In this document: piece after piece, positions 15,128-22,779 of the stretch | Layout: every line of letters begins with the position of its first letter | How positions within the stretch are numbered: the first letter of the stretch is position 1 | Assembly: GCA_003222065.1 (NCBI GenBank) | Contig: QHUV01000007.1 | Coordinates: 1-22,779, forward strand | Direction of reading: 5' to 3' | Length of the DNA: 22,779 nt | From: Gemmatimonadota bacterium | Lineage (GTDB): Bacteria > Gemmatimonadota > Gemmatimonadetes > Gemmatimonadales > Gemmatimonadaceae | Notes under the pieces: model-generated | What the model was told of the DNA's origin: nothing | Databases searched by the model: none | The model's input: only the letters and a program-made list of their open reading frames with translations | Translations under genes and position numbers: made by a program

Positions 15128-15910
15128 TCAGGCGAGCAGCACCGTGCCGCGGGTGGCATCGTCGATTGCGGCGATGTCTCCGATGCGAACACGTTCGACG
15201 CCGCCGGCGAGCGCGGTCAACGCCGCTTCGAGCTTCGCGCGCATCCCGCCGGCCGCCGTGCCACCGGCGATCAGCTCTCGCGCAACTGGTACTCGCAGCC
15301 GTGGAATCACCGCGCCGTCGGACATCACGCCGCCGACGTCGGCGATGAGCAACAACTCATCAGCGGCGAGCGCCACGGCGATGGCCGCGGCCGCGTCGTC
15401 GCCATTCACATTGAGCGCGTCCTCGTCGCCTAACGAGCCGGAACTCGTCGCACCCGCACAGGCGTTCCTGCTCACCGGCGAAACGACGGGGAGGAAGCCT
15501 CCATCCAGCAGATGCCAGAGGAGTTGAACGTTCGCGCGATGCGGCACGCCGACGTAACCGAAACGCTCTACGTCGACGGGCGTCGCGGTGAGGAGGCCCG
15601 CGTCCTCGCCGGAGAGGCCGAGCGCGCGCACCCCATGGCCGACGAGCGTCGCCACGAGGCGCTTGTTCGCGCTGCCAGACAGCGCCATCCGCACGACGTC
15701 GATGTCTCGCGCGCTCGTGACGCGCCGTCCGCCAATGAACTGCGACTCGACGCCGAGCGCACTCTGTAAGCTCGTCACCTCGTCGCCGCCGCCGTGGACG
15801 ATCACGAGCGGGCATGCGGCGCTATTCCAAAGCTGCGCAATCCGCAACGCTAGTCGCGGATCGCTCTGAGGACGCCCGCCGATCTTGAGTACCCGCGTCA
15901 GCGTCGTCAT
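15128..15910 (-). CDS. argB: Acetylglutamate kinase
   Basis: A 260-residue amino-acid kinase that phosphorylates N-acetylglutamate, the second arginine step. Key residues line up with E. coli NAGK: Lys9 (LKIGG), the nucleotide loop HGGG (39-42), GGRRVT, Asn167/Asn169/Asp171 (LNVNGDD) and Lys216 (GGMRAKLEAA). There is no extra N-terminal helix of the kind found in arginine-inhibited hexameric NAGKs, so feedback at this step is not expected. The ATG at 15910 overlaps the argC stop as ATGA. A longer frame upstream lies inside argC and is rejected. Confidence 0.95.
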   Translation of the reverse strand: MTTLTRVLKIGGRPQSDPRLALRIAQLWNSAACPLVIVHGGGDEVTSLQSALGVESQFIGGRRVTSARDIDVVRMALSGSANKRLVATLVGHGVRALGLSGEDAGLLTATPVDVERFGYVGVPHRANVQLLWHLLDGGFLPVVSPVSRNACAGATSSGSLGDEDALNVNGDDAAAAIAVALAADELLLIADVGGVMSDGAVIPRLRVPVARELIAGGTAAGGMRAKLEAALTALAGGVERVRIGDIAAIDDATRGTVLLA

Positions 15911-16881
15911 GCGGGAAGTCCGACCGTCTCCGGCAGACCAAGCATGAGGTTCGCGTTCTGAACTGCCTGGCCAGCAGCTCCCTTCATCAGGTTGTCGATC
16001 GCCGCCAAAACGAGCAGCATGGGGCTGCGCGTGCCCGTGAGCGGCATCGCGGCAATGCGCACAACGTTCCGATGGACGACGTCGCGCAAGCACGGGGGCT
16101 CGTTCGTGAGCTCGATGAACGGCTCCGCGTCGTACGCCTCGCGCCAAGGCGCCAGTACATCACCACTCAACGATGCCCGCAATGGCACGGTGATCGTCGC
16201 GAGGATGCCCCGCGCGACCGGCAGCAGGTGGGGCGTAAAGACGAGGTCCGCCCGACAGCCGAGGGCGCGCGAGACCGCACGCATCTCGTTGAGGTGCCGG
16301 TGCACGTTGCCTCCGCCGTTCGCGAATCCGTACGCTCGAAAGTCTTCCGCGATTTCGCCGAAAAGCAACTCGCGTTTGGGTGAGTTGCCCGCGCCAGTCA
16401 CGCCACTGGCGGCGTCGACGACGATTGTGGCGTCATCAGCGATGAGCCCTTGCTGAAGGAGCGGCGCGATAGCAGTGAGAATCGCCGTTGGGTAGCAACC
16501 CGGGTTGCTGACGAGCGGCGCGTTTAGCACGTGCTCACGCATGAGCTCAGTGAGACCGTAGGGAATCCCGTCGCACCCGTTGCCCGGCCGCAGGTCCGCC
16601 GAGAGATCGACGGCGCAGGCGCCTGCTTCACGAATGCGGGTGACCCACTCTCTCGACGCGCCATGCGGCAGCGCACTAAAAACGAGCACAGCGTCGGCGA
16701 GCGGCGCCTCCTCGGTTGCGATGAAGTCGATTGCGTGCCTGCCGAGGCGCGCCTTCACACCGCGCTGGTCATGCGCCGTGGCGAACGCGAGCTCGAACTC
16801 GGGATGGTCGAGGATGAGTGAGCAGAGCTCGCGGCCGGCATAGCCGCTGGCGCCGAGCACTCCGACAGGTATTCTATTCAC
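15907..16881 (-). CDS. argC: N-acetyl-gamma-glutamyl-phosphate reductase
   Basis: A 324-residue NADPH-dependent reductase making N-acetylglutamate semialdehyde. The dinucleotide-binding GVLGASGYAG is at residues 7-16, the catalytic Cys129 is in SNPGCYPT, and His196 is in the VHRHLNE motif. It is the first gene of argC-argB-argD-argA and shares an ATGA overlap with argB. The start is GTG at 16881, with no ribosome-binding site. A TTGACG...TATGCA promoter ends six bases before it, so the mRNA may be leaderless. Confidence 0.96.
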   Translation of the reverse strand: MNRIPVGVLGASGYAGRELCSLILDHPEFELAFATAHDQRGVKARLGRHAIDFIATEEAPLADAVLVFSALPHGASREWVTRIREAGACAVDLSADLRPGNGCDGIPYGLTELMREHVLNAPLVSNPGCYPTAILTAIAPLLQQGLIADDATIVVDAASGVTGAGNSPKRELLFGEIAEDFRAYGFANGGGNVHRHLNEMRAVSRALGCRADLVFTPHLLPVARGILATITVPLRASLSGDVLAPWREAYDAEPFIELTNEPPCLRDVVHRNVVRIAAMPLTGTRSPMLLVLAAIDNLMKGAAGQAVQNANLMLGLPETVGLPA

Positions 16882-16916
16882 CAGGAATGCATAATAATGC
16901 GCGGAGCGAACGTCAA
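16882..16916 (-). promoter_or_regulatory. argC promoter with overlapping TGCATAA box
   Basis: On the minus strand, TTGACG (16916-16911), a 17-base spacer and TATGCA (16893-16888) form a -35/-10 pair whose expected start point falls on the argC GTG. The -10 is embedded in AATGCATAATAATGC, a near-palindrome that includes the TGCATAA box. Repressor binding here would block RNA polymerase. Assignment to ArgR is inference from position. Confidence 0.5.
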
Positions 16917-16973
16917 TGGCGCGCCAGAGATACCGCTGTCTTGAATGACGAAGAGGTGCTATCGTTACGCGCC

Positions 16974-17465
16974 GTGGACAATGAACCGGGTAAGAAGAAG
17001 CCAGAGCGGCACGAGGTCATTCTGCAGCTCCTGAGTAGCCACGCGATCGCGAGCCAGGAGGACCTGCGGCGATTGCTGGAGGAGCGCGGATGGCGCGTGA
17101 CACAAGCCACACTTTCCCGAGACTTGCGGCAGCTCGGCGTGGTTCGGGCGCCGACTGACGACGGCGCACGGTACGTCCGCCCGGAAATGCTCGGTGGAGA
17201 CGAGGGCAAACCCTCTCTCGAAGCGCTTTTGCCTCAACTCTTCGATGCGGTGGATGGCGTCAGTGAGCTGCTCGTTTTGCACACGCTCCCGAGTGGGGCA
17301 CAGCCCATAGCCGAGGCGATCGACGCGCAAGATTGGCCGGAGATCATCGGCACCATCGCCGGCGAGAACACAATCCTTATTGTGTGCCGATCATCGCAGG
17401 CTCGCGGTGAGCTCGCCAAGCGCCTGCAAACAATGGCCGGACGGCGCTCCAACTCACGGGGCTGA
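16974..17465 (+). CDS. argR: Arginine repressor
   Basis: A 163-residue regulator of arginine genes. The N-terminal winged helix (about 12-70) has the ArgR recognition region TQATLSRDLRQLG. The C-terminal hexamerisation and arginine-binding domain (about 85-150) has GAQPIAEAIDAQDWPEIIGTIAGENT. The family usually has GDD where this protein has GEN, at the arginine-contacting positions, so its effector response may differ. The open frame extends upstream without an ATG suited to translation. I chose GTG at 16974 because the homologous region begins there; no ribosome-binding site is near it, so the start is uncertain. It is divergent from argC and followed by argG. Confidence 0.92.
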   Translation: MDNEPGKKKPERHEVILQLLSSHAIASQEDLRRLLEERGWRVTQATLSRDLRQLGVVRAPTDDGARYVRPEMLGGDEGKPSLEALLPQLFDAVDGVSELLVLHTLPSGAQPIAEAIDAQDWPEIIGTIAGENTILIVCRSSQARGELAKRLQTMAGRRSNSRG

Positions 17466-17517
17466 GGACAATCGCCGGGACCGCGACGGCGATGCGACTC
17501 CCACAATCGCCGGTCTA

Positions 17518-17581
17518 TTGACGCCGCGCAGCCAAGTGGCTTAATTATGCACGTCGGTTGCATAAACTTGGCGCAACGGAG
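17518..17581 (+). promoter_or_regulatory. argG promoter and TTATGCA/TGCATAA operator
   Basis: TTGACG (17518-17523) is followed after 17-18 bases by the AT-rich TTAATTA, a plausible -10. Directly after comes a perfect 7-bp inverted repeat TTATGCA/TGCATAA (17545-17551 and 17559-17565, 7-base spacer). The ribosome-binding site GGAG (17578-17581) lies five bases before the argG ATG. The repeat shares its core with the boxes at argC and argD, which points to ArgR. Confidence 0.55.
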
Positions 17582-17586
17582 CATAC

Positions 17587-18915
17587 ATGCCTCGCACTAT
17601 CGTGCTCGCCTACTCAGGCGGCCTCGACACGTCCATCATCGTCCCGTGGCTCCGCGAACACTATGACGCGCGCGTCATTTGTGTCGCGGCGGACATCGGC
17701 CAGGGTGAGCGCGAGCTGGCCGGGGTACGGGCCAAGGCGCTTGCCTCCGGAGCCGACGAGTGCTTCGTCGAGGACCTGCGCGAAGAATTTGTTCGCGATT
17801 TCATATTCCCGACGCTGCGCGCTGGGGCGGTCTACAATCGCAAATACTTGCTCGGCACAGCGATGGCCCGCCCGCTCATCGCTCGACGACAGGTCGAAGT
17901 GGCACGGCGTGTTGGGGCGAACGCTCTTGCTCATGGCTGCACCGGGAAGGGAAATGATCAGGTTCGTTTCGAGCTGACCTACGCCGCGTTCGCGCCTGAC
18001 CTTCCGGTCATCGCACCATGGCGTGAGTGGGATATCCGGAGTCGCGAGGATGCGATCTCGTATGCCGCCGCGCGCGGAATTCCCGTCGCCGCAACGAAGG
18101 AAAAGATCTATTCGCGCGACGCCAATCTGTGGCATCTCTCGCATGAAGGCGGCATTCTCGAGGACCCGAATGCCGCACCGCCGGACGACCTACTGCATCT
18201 CACGACGACGCCATTCGACGCGCCGGACATCCCGGAGAATGTTGTCATCGGATTCGAATCCGGTACGCCGGTGTCAGTTAACGGCGAGTACCTCGATCCG
18301 GTGGCGCTCGTCGAGCGGCTCAACGTCATTGGCGGCAAGCACGGCGTTGGCGTCGTGGACCTCGTGGAGGACCGGCTCGTCGGAATGAAATCTCGCGGCG
18401 TCTATGAGACGCCCGGCGGCTCACTCCTGTATTCGGCTCACTCGGAATTGGAGCAATTAGTCCTCGACCGCCGCGCGCTCGCCGCCAAGGATCTCATCGC
18501 ACCACGGTATGCGGACCTCGTATACGAGGGCCGCTGGTGGACGATCGAGCGTGAGGCGTATGACGCGTTCGTCACCGCCACCCAGGTCCAGGTGTCGGGA
18601 ACCGTTGCGTTGCGTCTGTACAAGGGCTCGGCCGCGGTTGTCGGCCGCGAGAGCGTGCACGCCCTCTATGATGAGCGTTTCGTAACGTTTGGCGAGGACG
18701 ATGTGTATCAGCAGAGCGACGCGGCCGGATTCATTCGCCTGTTCGCCCTGCCGGCCCGCGTTCGCGCGTTAAAGGACCAGGAATTGGCGCGCACCTCGGT
18801 CGCCAATGGCTCGTCCGTGGAGCAGGAGATGGCATTGCCAATCGGCAGCGAGTCTGCCGGCAACAGCAAGCCAGCGCAGGAAGCGCCTTCCACACCCGAG
18901 CTGGCCGTCGCGTGA
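17587..18915 (+). CDS. argG: Argininosuccinate synthase
   Basis: A 442-residue ATP-dependent enzyme joining citrulline and aspartate to argininosuccinate. The PP-loop YSGGLDTS is at residues 9-16 and the family signature [13 protein letters not shown] at 117-129. The rest aligns by eye with the type 1 enzyme to about residue 400. The last 40 residues are a Ser/Pro/Glu-rich tail not typical of the family and probably disordered. Its stop overlaps the argH GTG as GTGA, so the last two arginine enzymes are translationally coupled. Confidence 0.97.
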   Translation: MPRTIVLAYSGGLDTSIIVPWLREHYDARVICVAADIGQGERELAGVRAKALASGADECFVEDLREEFVRDFIFPTLRAGAVYNRKYLLGTAMARPLIARRQVEVARRVGANALAHGCTGKGNDQVRFELTYAAFAPDLPVIAPWREWDIRSREDAISYAAARGIPVAATKEKIYSRDANLWHLSHEGGILEDPNAAPPDDLLHLTTTPFDAPDIPENVVIGFESGTPVSVNGEYLDPVALVERLNVIGGKHGVGVVDLVEDRLVGMKSRGVYETPGGSLLYSAHSELEQLVLDRRALAAKDLIAPRYADLVYEGRWWTIEREAYDAFVTATQVQVSGTVALRLYKGSAAVVGRESVHALYDERFVTFGEDDVYQQSDAAGFIRLFALPARVRALKDQELARTSVANGSSVEQEMALPIGSESAGNSKPAQEAPSTPELAVA

Positions 18916-20327
18916 CGACGACAGCGTTCGTCGATGCGGCCGCCAAGTCCCACAAGCTTTGGGGCGGCCGGTTCAAGGGAGGCACTGCGCCCCAATTCGA
19001 CGCGCTCAATAACTCGATTCGCGTCGATTTTCGCCTGTGGCCATTCGACGTCGAACTGTCGAAAGCCTGGGCAATGGCGCTCTACGGCGCCGGAGTTCTC
19101 ACCATCGCCGAGTGCAAGGAGATCGAGCGAGGCCTCGATGCGGTGACACGGCGTCTCGACGCGGGCGCCGAGCCGATCGCCTCGGACGAAGACGTGCATA
19201 CGTTCATCGATCGGCTGCTCCATGAGGAGATCGGCGACGTTGCGTCAAAGCTGCATACAGGGCGCAGCCGGAACGATCAAGTCGCGACGGCGACACGCAT
19301 GTGGGCGATGGACGCAACGGGACAACTCGATAGTGCGGTGCGGCAACTCCAGCAGGTCATGATCGACCAAGCGCATGGCCTCGAGACCGCGCTCATGCCG
19401 TCGTACACGCATCTGCAGCGAGCGATCCCGGTGTCGGCCGCGCACTGGCTGCTTGCGCACTTCTGGCCGCTGGAACGGGACCGAGCGCGGCTACGATATG
19501 CCGCGAAAGCGGCCGCCGTGTTGCCACTCGGATCGGGCGCGGTGGCTGGTTGTGCGTATCCGATCTCGCGTACGCTGCTTCAGGGGGCGTTAGGCTTCGA
19601 CGGCGTCACGCCGAACTCGATCGACGCGGTAAGCGATCGGGATTTCGTCGCCGAGTTGCTCTTTTGCACGGCGCTTCTCGGTACCCACCTTTCGCGCCTT
19701 GCTGAAGATCTGATCCTCTATGGCTCGAGCGAATTCGGCTTCGTGCAGTTCGGTGAGCGCTTCACGTCCGGCTCGAGCATGATGCCACAGAAGCGCAATC
19801 CGGACGCACTGGAGCTCGCGCGTGGCTCGGCGGCCCGTATGCTGGGACATTTAACGACACTCCTCGCTACCCTGAAGGGGTTGCCGTCCAGCTACAACAA
19901 GGATCTGCAAGACGACAAGCGCGTCGTGTTCGACGCCGTCGACACGCTGCTCCTTGTCTTGCCGGCCGTCGCGGGCGCGCTTGCGGAGTCGACGTTCCGA
20001 ACGGAGCGGATGCGCGCCGCCCTGTCGACGACGATGATGGCGACCGATCTTGCCGATTACCTCGTGCGGAAGGGCGCCACTTTCCGCGAAGCGCACGGTG
20101 CGGTAGGTCGATTGGTGCGCGCCTGCGAAGAGCGTGGGACGGAGTTGCACACCTTGCCATTCGCGGACTTCGCCGCGGCACATCCGGCGTTCGAGGACGA
20201 CGTCTTTGACGCGCTCTCCGCCTACCGCTCTGTCGAGCATCGCGAGGTCGAGGGAGGCACCGGGCCGGCGGCGGTGCGCGCTCAACTCGAGGCGGCTCAG
20301 CGTGCGCTCGAGGTCACGATCCGCTGA
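18912..20327 (+). CDS. argH: Argininosuccinate lyase
   Basis: A 471-residue member of the fumarase/aspartase superfamily that splits argininosuccinate into arginine and fumarate. Landmarks are KLWGGRF (15-21), [17 protein letters not shown] (115-131), the general-acid region YTHLQRAIP with His167, and the flexible catalytic loop [13 protein letters not shown] (286-298). The GTG start lies within the argG stop (GTGA). No hairpin terminator is evident after it. The octamer GCCTAACG lies three bases past the stop codon. Confidence 0.97.
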   Translation: MTTTAFVDAAAKSHKLWGGRFKGGTAPQFDALNNSIRVDFRLWPFDVELSKAWAMALYGAGVLTIAECKEIERGLDAVTRRLDAGAEPIASDEDVHTFIDRLLHEEIGDVASKLHTGRSRNDQVATATRMWAMDATGQLDSAVRQLQQVMIDQAHGLETALMPSYTHLQRAIPVSAAHWLLAHFWPLERDRARLRYAAKAAAVLPLGSGAVAGCAYPISRTLLQGALGFDGVTPNSIDAVSDRDFVAELLFCTALLGTHLSRLAEDLILYGSSEFGFVQFGERFTSGSSMMPQKRNPDALELARGSAARMLGHLTTLLATLKGLPSSYNKDLQDDKRVVFDAVDTLLLVLPAVAGALAESTFRTERMRAALSTTMMATDLADYLVRKGATFREAHGAVGRLVRACEERGTELHTLPFADFAAAHPAFEDDVFDALSAYRSVEHREVEGGTGPAAVRAQLEAAQRALEVTIR

Positions 20328-20379
20328 GTCGCCTAACGCGGCTGAACATGGCTAGGCGCTTTCGCCCCTCCACCGCCGA

Positions 20380-20910
20380 TCAGAACAGTACGCCGAGCGT
20401 GATCGGCAACAGGCGGATGCCCGCCGTACCGCTCGCCATGTGATAGCGCGCCTCGACGAAGGTCGTGACGTCGCCCAGCTCGAAACGCAGTCCGCCACCC
20501 AAATTGAGGCCGGGATTCGTGCGCGCGCGCGTGCCGAGAAACAGCGTGCGATGACTGCTGTAGATGCCGGCGCCGCCGATGACGTAAGGAACCACCATCG
20601 TGCCGGTCGGCGCTTTGAGGACCCCGTTCGCGTTGGCCATCCAGATCTGCTCTTTCGTTGCGTTGCCCGAGTATTTGAGCTCGTGAAACGCTCCGTCGAT
20701 GCGAAATCCAAACGGTGACTCCGGAACCCGAACATCGACCAGCAGACCGATGTGATATCCGACGTTCTTGTCGCTGCCGTAAGCACTGACCGGCGCGGTG
20801 GCGCCCGCGTCCAACCCCAGTCTGGCGGCGGTTTGCGCGCCACATACATCGGCGGTTGCCGCGAGAGACTCTAAAGCGATGACAAGAGAGATCGCGTGCC
20901 ATGAATTCAT
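20380..20910 (-). CDS. Small outer-membrane beta-barrel protein, function unknown
   Basis: A 176-residue protein with a signal peptide (residues 1 to about 25, ending VCGAQ). About eight amphipathic strands follow, with aromatic ends and Gly-rich turns (NLGGGLRFELGD, FVEARYHM). It ends in Leu-Phe, the C-terminal signal read by the Bam complex. This is the pattern of an OmpW/OmpX-like eight-stranded barrel; the exact family is not identified. The ATG at 20910 is preceded by GGAGAAAGG. It lies 65 bases after the cold-shock terminator on the same strand, so it probably has its own promoter. Confidence 0.78.
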   Translation of the reverse strand: MNSWHAISLVIALESLAATADVCGAQTAARLGLDAGATAPVSAYGSDKNVGYHIGLLVDVRVPESPFGFRIDGAFHELKYSGNATKEQIWMANANGVLKAPTGTMVVPYVIGGAGIYSSHRTLFLGTRARTNPGLNLGGGLRFELGDVTTFVEARYHMASGTAGIRLLPITLGVLF

Positions 20911-20974
20911 CACCGGCCTTTCTCCATCACGAAGGAACGGCGCAGCGGCCGAAACCGCGCTCCAAGGTGAATGC

Positions 20975-21008
20975 AAAAGAGCCGGGCGACAATAGCGCCC
21001 GGCTCTTT
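20975..21008 (-). terminator. Rho-independent terminator of the second cold-shock gene
   Basis: A perfect 13-bp stem (arms 20976-20988 and 20996-21008, 7-base loop) contains GAGCCGGGCG and is followed on the minus strand by TTTT. It lies 20 bases after the cold-shock stop. Confidence 0.88.
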
Positions 21009-21027
21009 GTGCTACGCGACGCCCGAG

Positions 21028-21240
21028 TTAGTGCGACGCCTTGATAACGTTTTCGGCGGCCGGGCCCTTCTGACCCTGCACGAGATCGAACTCGACAGCC
21101 TCTCCTTCAGCTAAGCTCTTGAAACCGTTGCCTTGGATCGCGCTGTAATGAACGAAGCAGTCCTTGTCACCACTGTCTGGAGTGATGAAACCAAAGCCCT
21201 TCGCATCGTTGAACCACTTGACCTTTCCGGTCGTGCGCAT
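21028..21240 (-). CDS. Cold-shock protein (CspA family), second copy
   Basis: A 70-residue OB-fold RNA chaperone with [15 protein letters not shown] and the RNP2-like CFVHYSAI. It differs from the copy at 1387 mainly in the loop between the motifs (PDSGDKD) and has a Cys before VHY. The ATG at 21240 follows GAGGAG with five-base spacing. The roughly 180 bases upstream contain two hairpins that may form a structured leader, as in other cold-shock mRNAs. The gene ends at a strong terminator. Confidence 0.96.
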   Translation of the reverse strand: MRTTGKVKWFNDAKGFGFITPDSGDKDCFVHYSAIQGNGFKSLAEGEAVEFDLVQGQKGPAAENVIKASH

Positions 21241-21304
21241 AACTGCTCCTCAAATGTGCGGTCGCCGAGCCAGAGGGTCACTCCGCGAGGCGACTCCCAA
21301 TCCG

Positions 21305-21374
21305 CGACCACACCGTGTGATCGTGGCTCCGAAGAAGTTGAAGCCGGACCCGAGAACCGGCGGGCCCGGCTTCA
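21305..21374 (-). other. Structured region upstream of the second cold-shock gene
   Basis: Two inverted repeats. TGAAGCCGG/CCGGCTTCA (21339-21347 and 21366-21374) is extended by CCCG/CGGG after one mismatch. CGACCACAC/GTGTGATCG (21305-21313 and 21315-21323) has one mismatch. On the minus strand they lie 65-135 bases before the cold-shock ATG and 58 bases or more after the membrane-protein stop. The first could be that gene's terminator (weak T tract) or part of a cold-shock leader. Confidence 0.45.
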
Positions 21375-21431
21375 GACGCGGCGAAGCTAAGGCGAGTGTG
21401 AAAATCGGTCAATAGTCTTGTGTGTTTCAGA

Positions 21432-21875
21432 TCACGGTCCGAGGACATGCACTCCCGTCACGAAATACTGTGTGTCACCAAAGCAACTCGTCGGTACACC
21501 GCCGTGTTGATCGTACGTGAGCGACACTCGCTGCCCCATGGAGTGGCTGAGGAGTTGCGCGACGCTGTCGTTGCGGACGGTGAAATCCCACATTTGCGGT
21601 GTCGTGCCGGGAATGTTCACCATCGCCAGCTCGCCTTCCCACGTTTTGCAGATCCAACCTTTCCGTGAGAATTTCTGTACGTAGCCAGCGCGATCGCCAT
21701 GAGAATACGTGTACGCCAGCGCGATCACGGTCCACAGCGCGACGACGGCGATTGGCGATAGAACCACCGCCGCGACGATCCACGGCCAACGGCGATGACG
21801 CCGGCCGACTCGCGGTACTTCCGCGGGCGGCGCCACGGTTGGCTCGTCGGGAGATGTTTGCTTGTCCTCGGTCAT
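21432..21875 (-). CDS. Single-pass membrane protein, function unknown
   Basis: A 147-residue protein. A polar, Pro-rich N-terminus with a basic patch (RRHRRW) precedes one membrane helix at about 31-55. The remaining roughly 90 residues are probably periplasmic (RAGYVQKFSRKGWICKTWEGE ... VPTSCFGDTQYFV), with two Cys that could pair. I recall similar short proteins with the KGWxCKTWEGE segment being labelled 6-phosphogluconate dehydrogenase. Nothing here supports that enzyme: there is no nucleotide-binding motif and the length is wrong. The ATG at 21875 lacks a strong ribosome-binding site. It is divergent from ispG across about 200 bases with no obvious operator. Confidence 0.72.
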   Translation of the reverse strand: MTEDKQTSPDEPTVAPPAEVPRVGRRHRRWPWIVAAVVLSPIAVVALWTVIALAYTYSHGDRAGYVQKFSRKGWICKTWEGELAMVNIPGTTPQMWDFTVRNDSVAQLLSHSMGQRVSLTYDQHGGVPTSCFGDTQYFVTGVHVLGP

Positions 21876-22076
21876 CGTGCTGCGCTCGGCGATCTGGTGG
21901 GGTGACGCGCGCTTCGCGGTTATGCGCAAAGCTACCGGTGCGCCACAAAACCGCCAGCGCGGACCGGTCGCACACACACCGATTACTCCCGTGCTCGTCG
22001 ACGCCGCATATATCTTTGACAGCGCCCCGTGTTGTCACAACGTTACTCCTCGCCTCCCTGTCGGTAGCCTTTCCAC

Positions 22077-22779
22077 GTGACGCCTCTGCATCGCCGCACC
22101 ACCACCACGACCTGGATCCGGGACGTCCCGGTCGGTAGCGCATATCCCATCGTCGTTCAGTCGATGACGAACACGGATACTGCGGATGCGGCGGCGACCG
22201 CGGACCAAGTCGCCGCCTTGGCGTACGCCGGCTCGCAGCTCGTTCGCGTCACCGTCAACAATGACGAGGCCGCGGCAGCGCTCCCGGAAATCGTTCGCCG
22301 CGCGGCCGATCAGGGCTGCGACGTGCCGATCATCGGCGACTTTCACTACAACGGGCACCTGCTGCTCGCCAAACATCCGGAATGCGCGAGCGCCCTCGCC
22401 AAGTATCGCATCAATCCCGGAAACGTCGGCGGCAAGCGACGCGATGAGAACTTTCGAACGATCGTTCAAATCGCGATCACGAACGAGAAGCCCGTCCGCA
22501 TCGGAGTGAACTGGGGGTCGCTCGATCAGGACTTGCTCACGCAGATGATGGATGAGAACGCGCGTCGCTCGGAGCCCGACGACGCGCAGGACGTCTACAT
22601 CGACGCAATGATCGCGAGCGCGCTGCGCTCCGCCGAGCTCGCGGAGGAGGTCGGTCTCGCGCACGATCGAATCATCATTTCGGCGAAAGTCTCCGGTGTC
22701 GCGGATCTCGTCGACGTCTACCGGCGGTTGGCGGCGCGCTGTGATTATCCGCTGCACCTCGGCCTCACCGAGGCCGGTC
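22077..22779 (+). CDS. ispG: 4-hydroxy-3-methylbut-2-en-1-yl diphosphate synthase, N-terminal part (runs off the window)
   Basis: The first 234 codons of IspG (GcpE), which converts methylerythritol cyclodiphosphate to HMBPP in the MEP isoprenoid pathway. The TIM-barrel part is visible: VQSMTNTDT near residue 30, [50 protein letters not shown] and [10 protein letters not shown]. The [4Fe-4S] Cys residues lie in the missing C-terminal part. The [14 protein letters not shown] loop resembles the form with an insertion found in several phyla. GTG at 22077 is the only start before an in-frame stop just upstream. No good ribosome-binding site precedes it. Confidence 0.95.
   Translation, partial: MTPLHRRTTTTTWIRDVPVGSAYPIVVQSMTNTDTADAAATADQVAALAYAGSQLVRVTVNNDEAAAALPEIVRRAADQGCDVPIIGDFHYNGHLLLAKHPECASALAKYRINPGNVGGKRRDENFRTIVQIAITNEKPVRIGVNWGSLDQDLLTQMMDENARRSEPDDAQDVYIDAMIASALRSAELAEEVGLAHDRIIISAKVSGVADLVDVYRRLAARCDYPLHLGLTEAG

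Noticed and set aside
15911..16147. Longer N-terminus for argB
   Set aside because: It would lie inside argC. The kinase fold begins at the ATG that overlaps the argC stop.
22035..22757. Minus-strand open frame (240 codons)
   Set aside because: It is the complement of ispG, which matches its family throughout.
1..22779. Mobile element, prophage or CRISPR array
   Set aside because: No transposase, integrase, terminal inverted repeats with target duplication, or regularly spaced repeats were seen. The CGTTAGGC copies are dispersed and not array-like.

Overview
The window is high-GC DNA from a free-living bacterium with two membranes: it has a lipoprotein, a beta-barrel outer-membrane protein ending in Phe, and several signal-peptide exoenzymes. 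The gene content (LigD-type repair genes, a PafA-like phosphatase beside a GCPII-like M28 peptidase, a compact divergent arginine cluster) and the style of the proteins suggest Gemmatimonadota. That placement is inferred by eye and not tested. No rRNA, tRNA, CRISPR, prophage or insertion sequence was seen.

Layout. 1-1233 (-): a stand-alone ATP-dependent DNA ligase coupled by a GTGA overlap to the start of a LigD-type polymerase that runs off the edge, i.e. a split NHEJ LigD. 1387-1593 (-): a cold-shock protein with a perfect-stem terminator. 1912-3200: two small zinc-ribbon proteins on either side of a lipoprotein of unknown function. 3234-4364 (-): an SPFH/stomatin protein. 4591-5013 (+): a histone-H1-like basic protein, facing an alpha/beta hydrolase (5087-6004, -) across a bidirectional terminator. 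6151-6882 (-): a Crp/Fnr-family regulator, divergent from a 535-residue protein (7064-8671, +). That protein joins a degenerate [FeFe]-hydrogenase-like domain to a long disordered linker and a C-terminal membrane anchor. 8622-13104 (-): a run of three genes for a PafA-like phosphatase, an Smr-domain protein and a GCPII-like M28 peptidase.

13300-20327 is an arginine-biosynthesis locus. argC-argB-argD-argA-type NAGS run leftward, and argR, argG and argH run rightward. Start/stop overlaps link argC/argB, argD/argA and argG/argH. Copies of TGCATAA sit at the argC, argD and argG starts and are the best candidates for the local ArgR operator. The carbamoyltransferase and the deacetylase or transacetylase (argF, argE/argJ) are not here. 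20380-22779 holds a small beta-barrel protein, a second cold-shock gene with a structured leader, a membrane protein of unknown function, and the 5' part of ispG.

The two most unusual signals are the tail-anchored hydrogenase-like protein with palindromes in its divergent promoter region, and the octamer CGTTAGGC/GCCTAACG, which occurs ten times on both strands, in and between genes.
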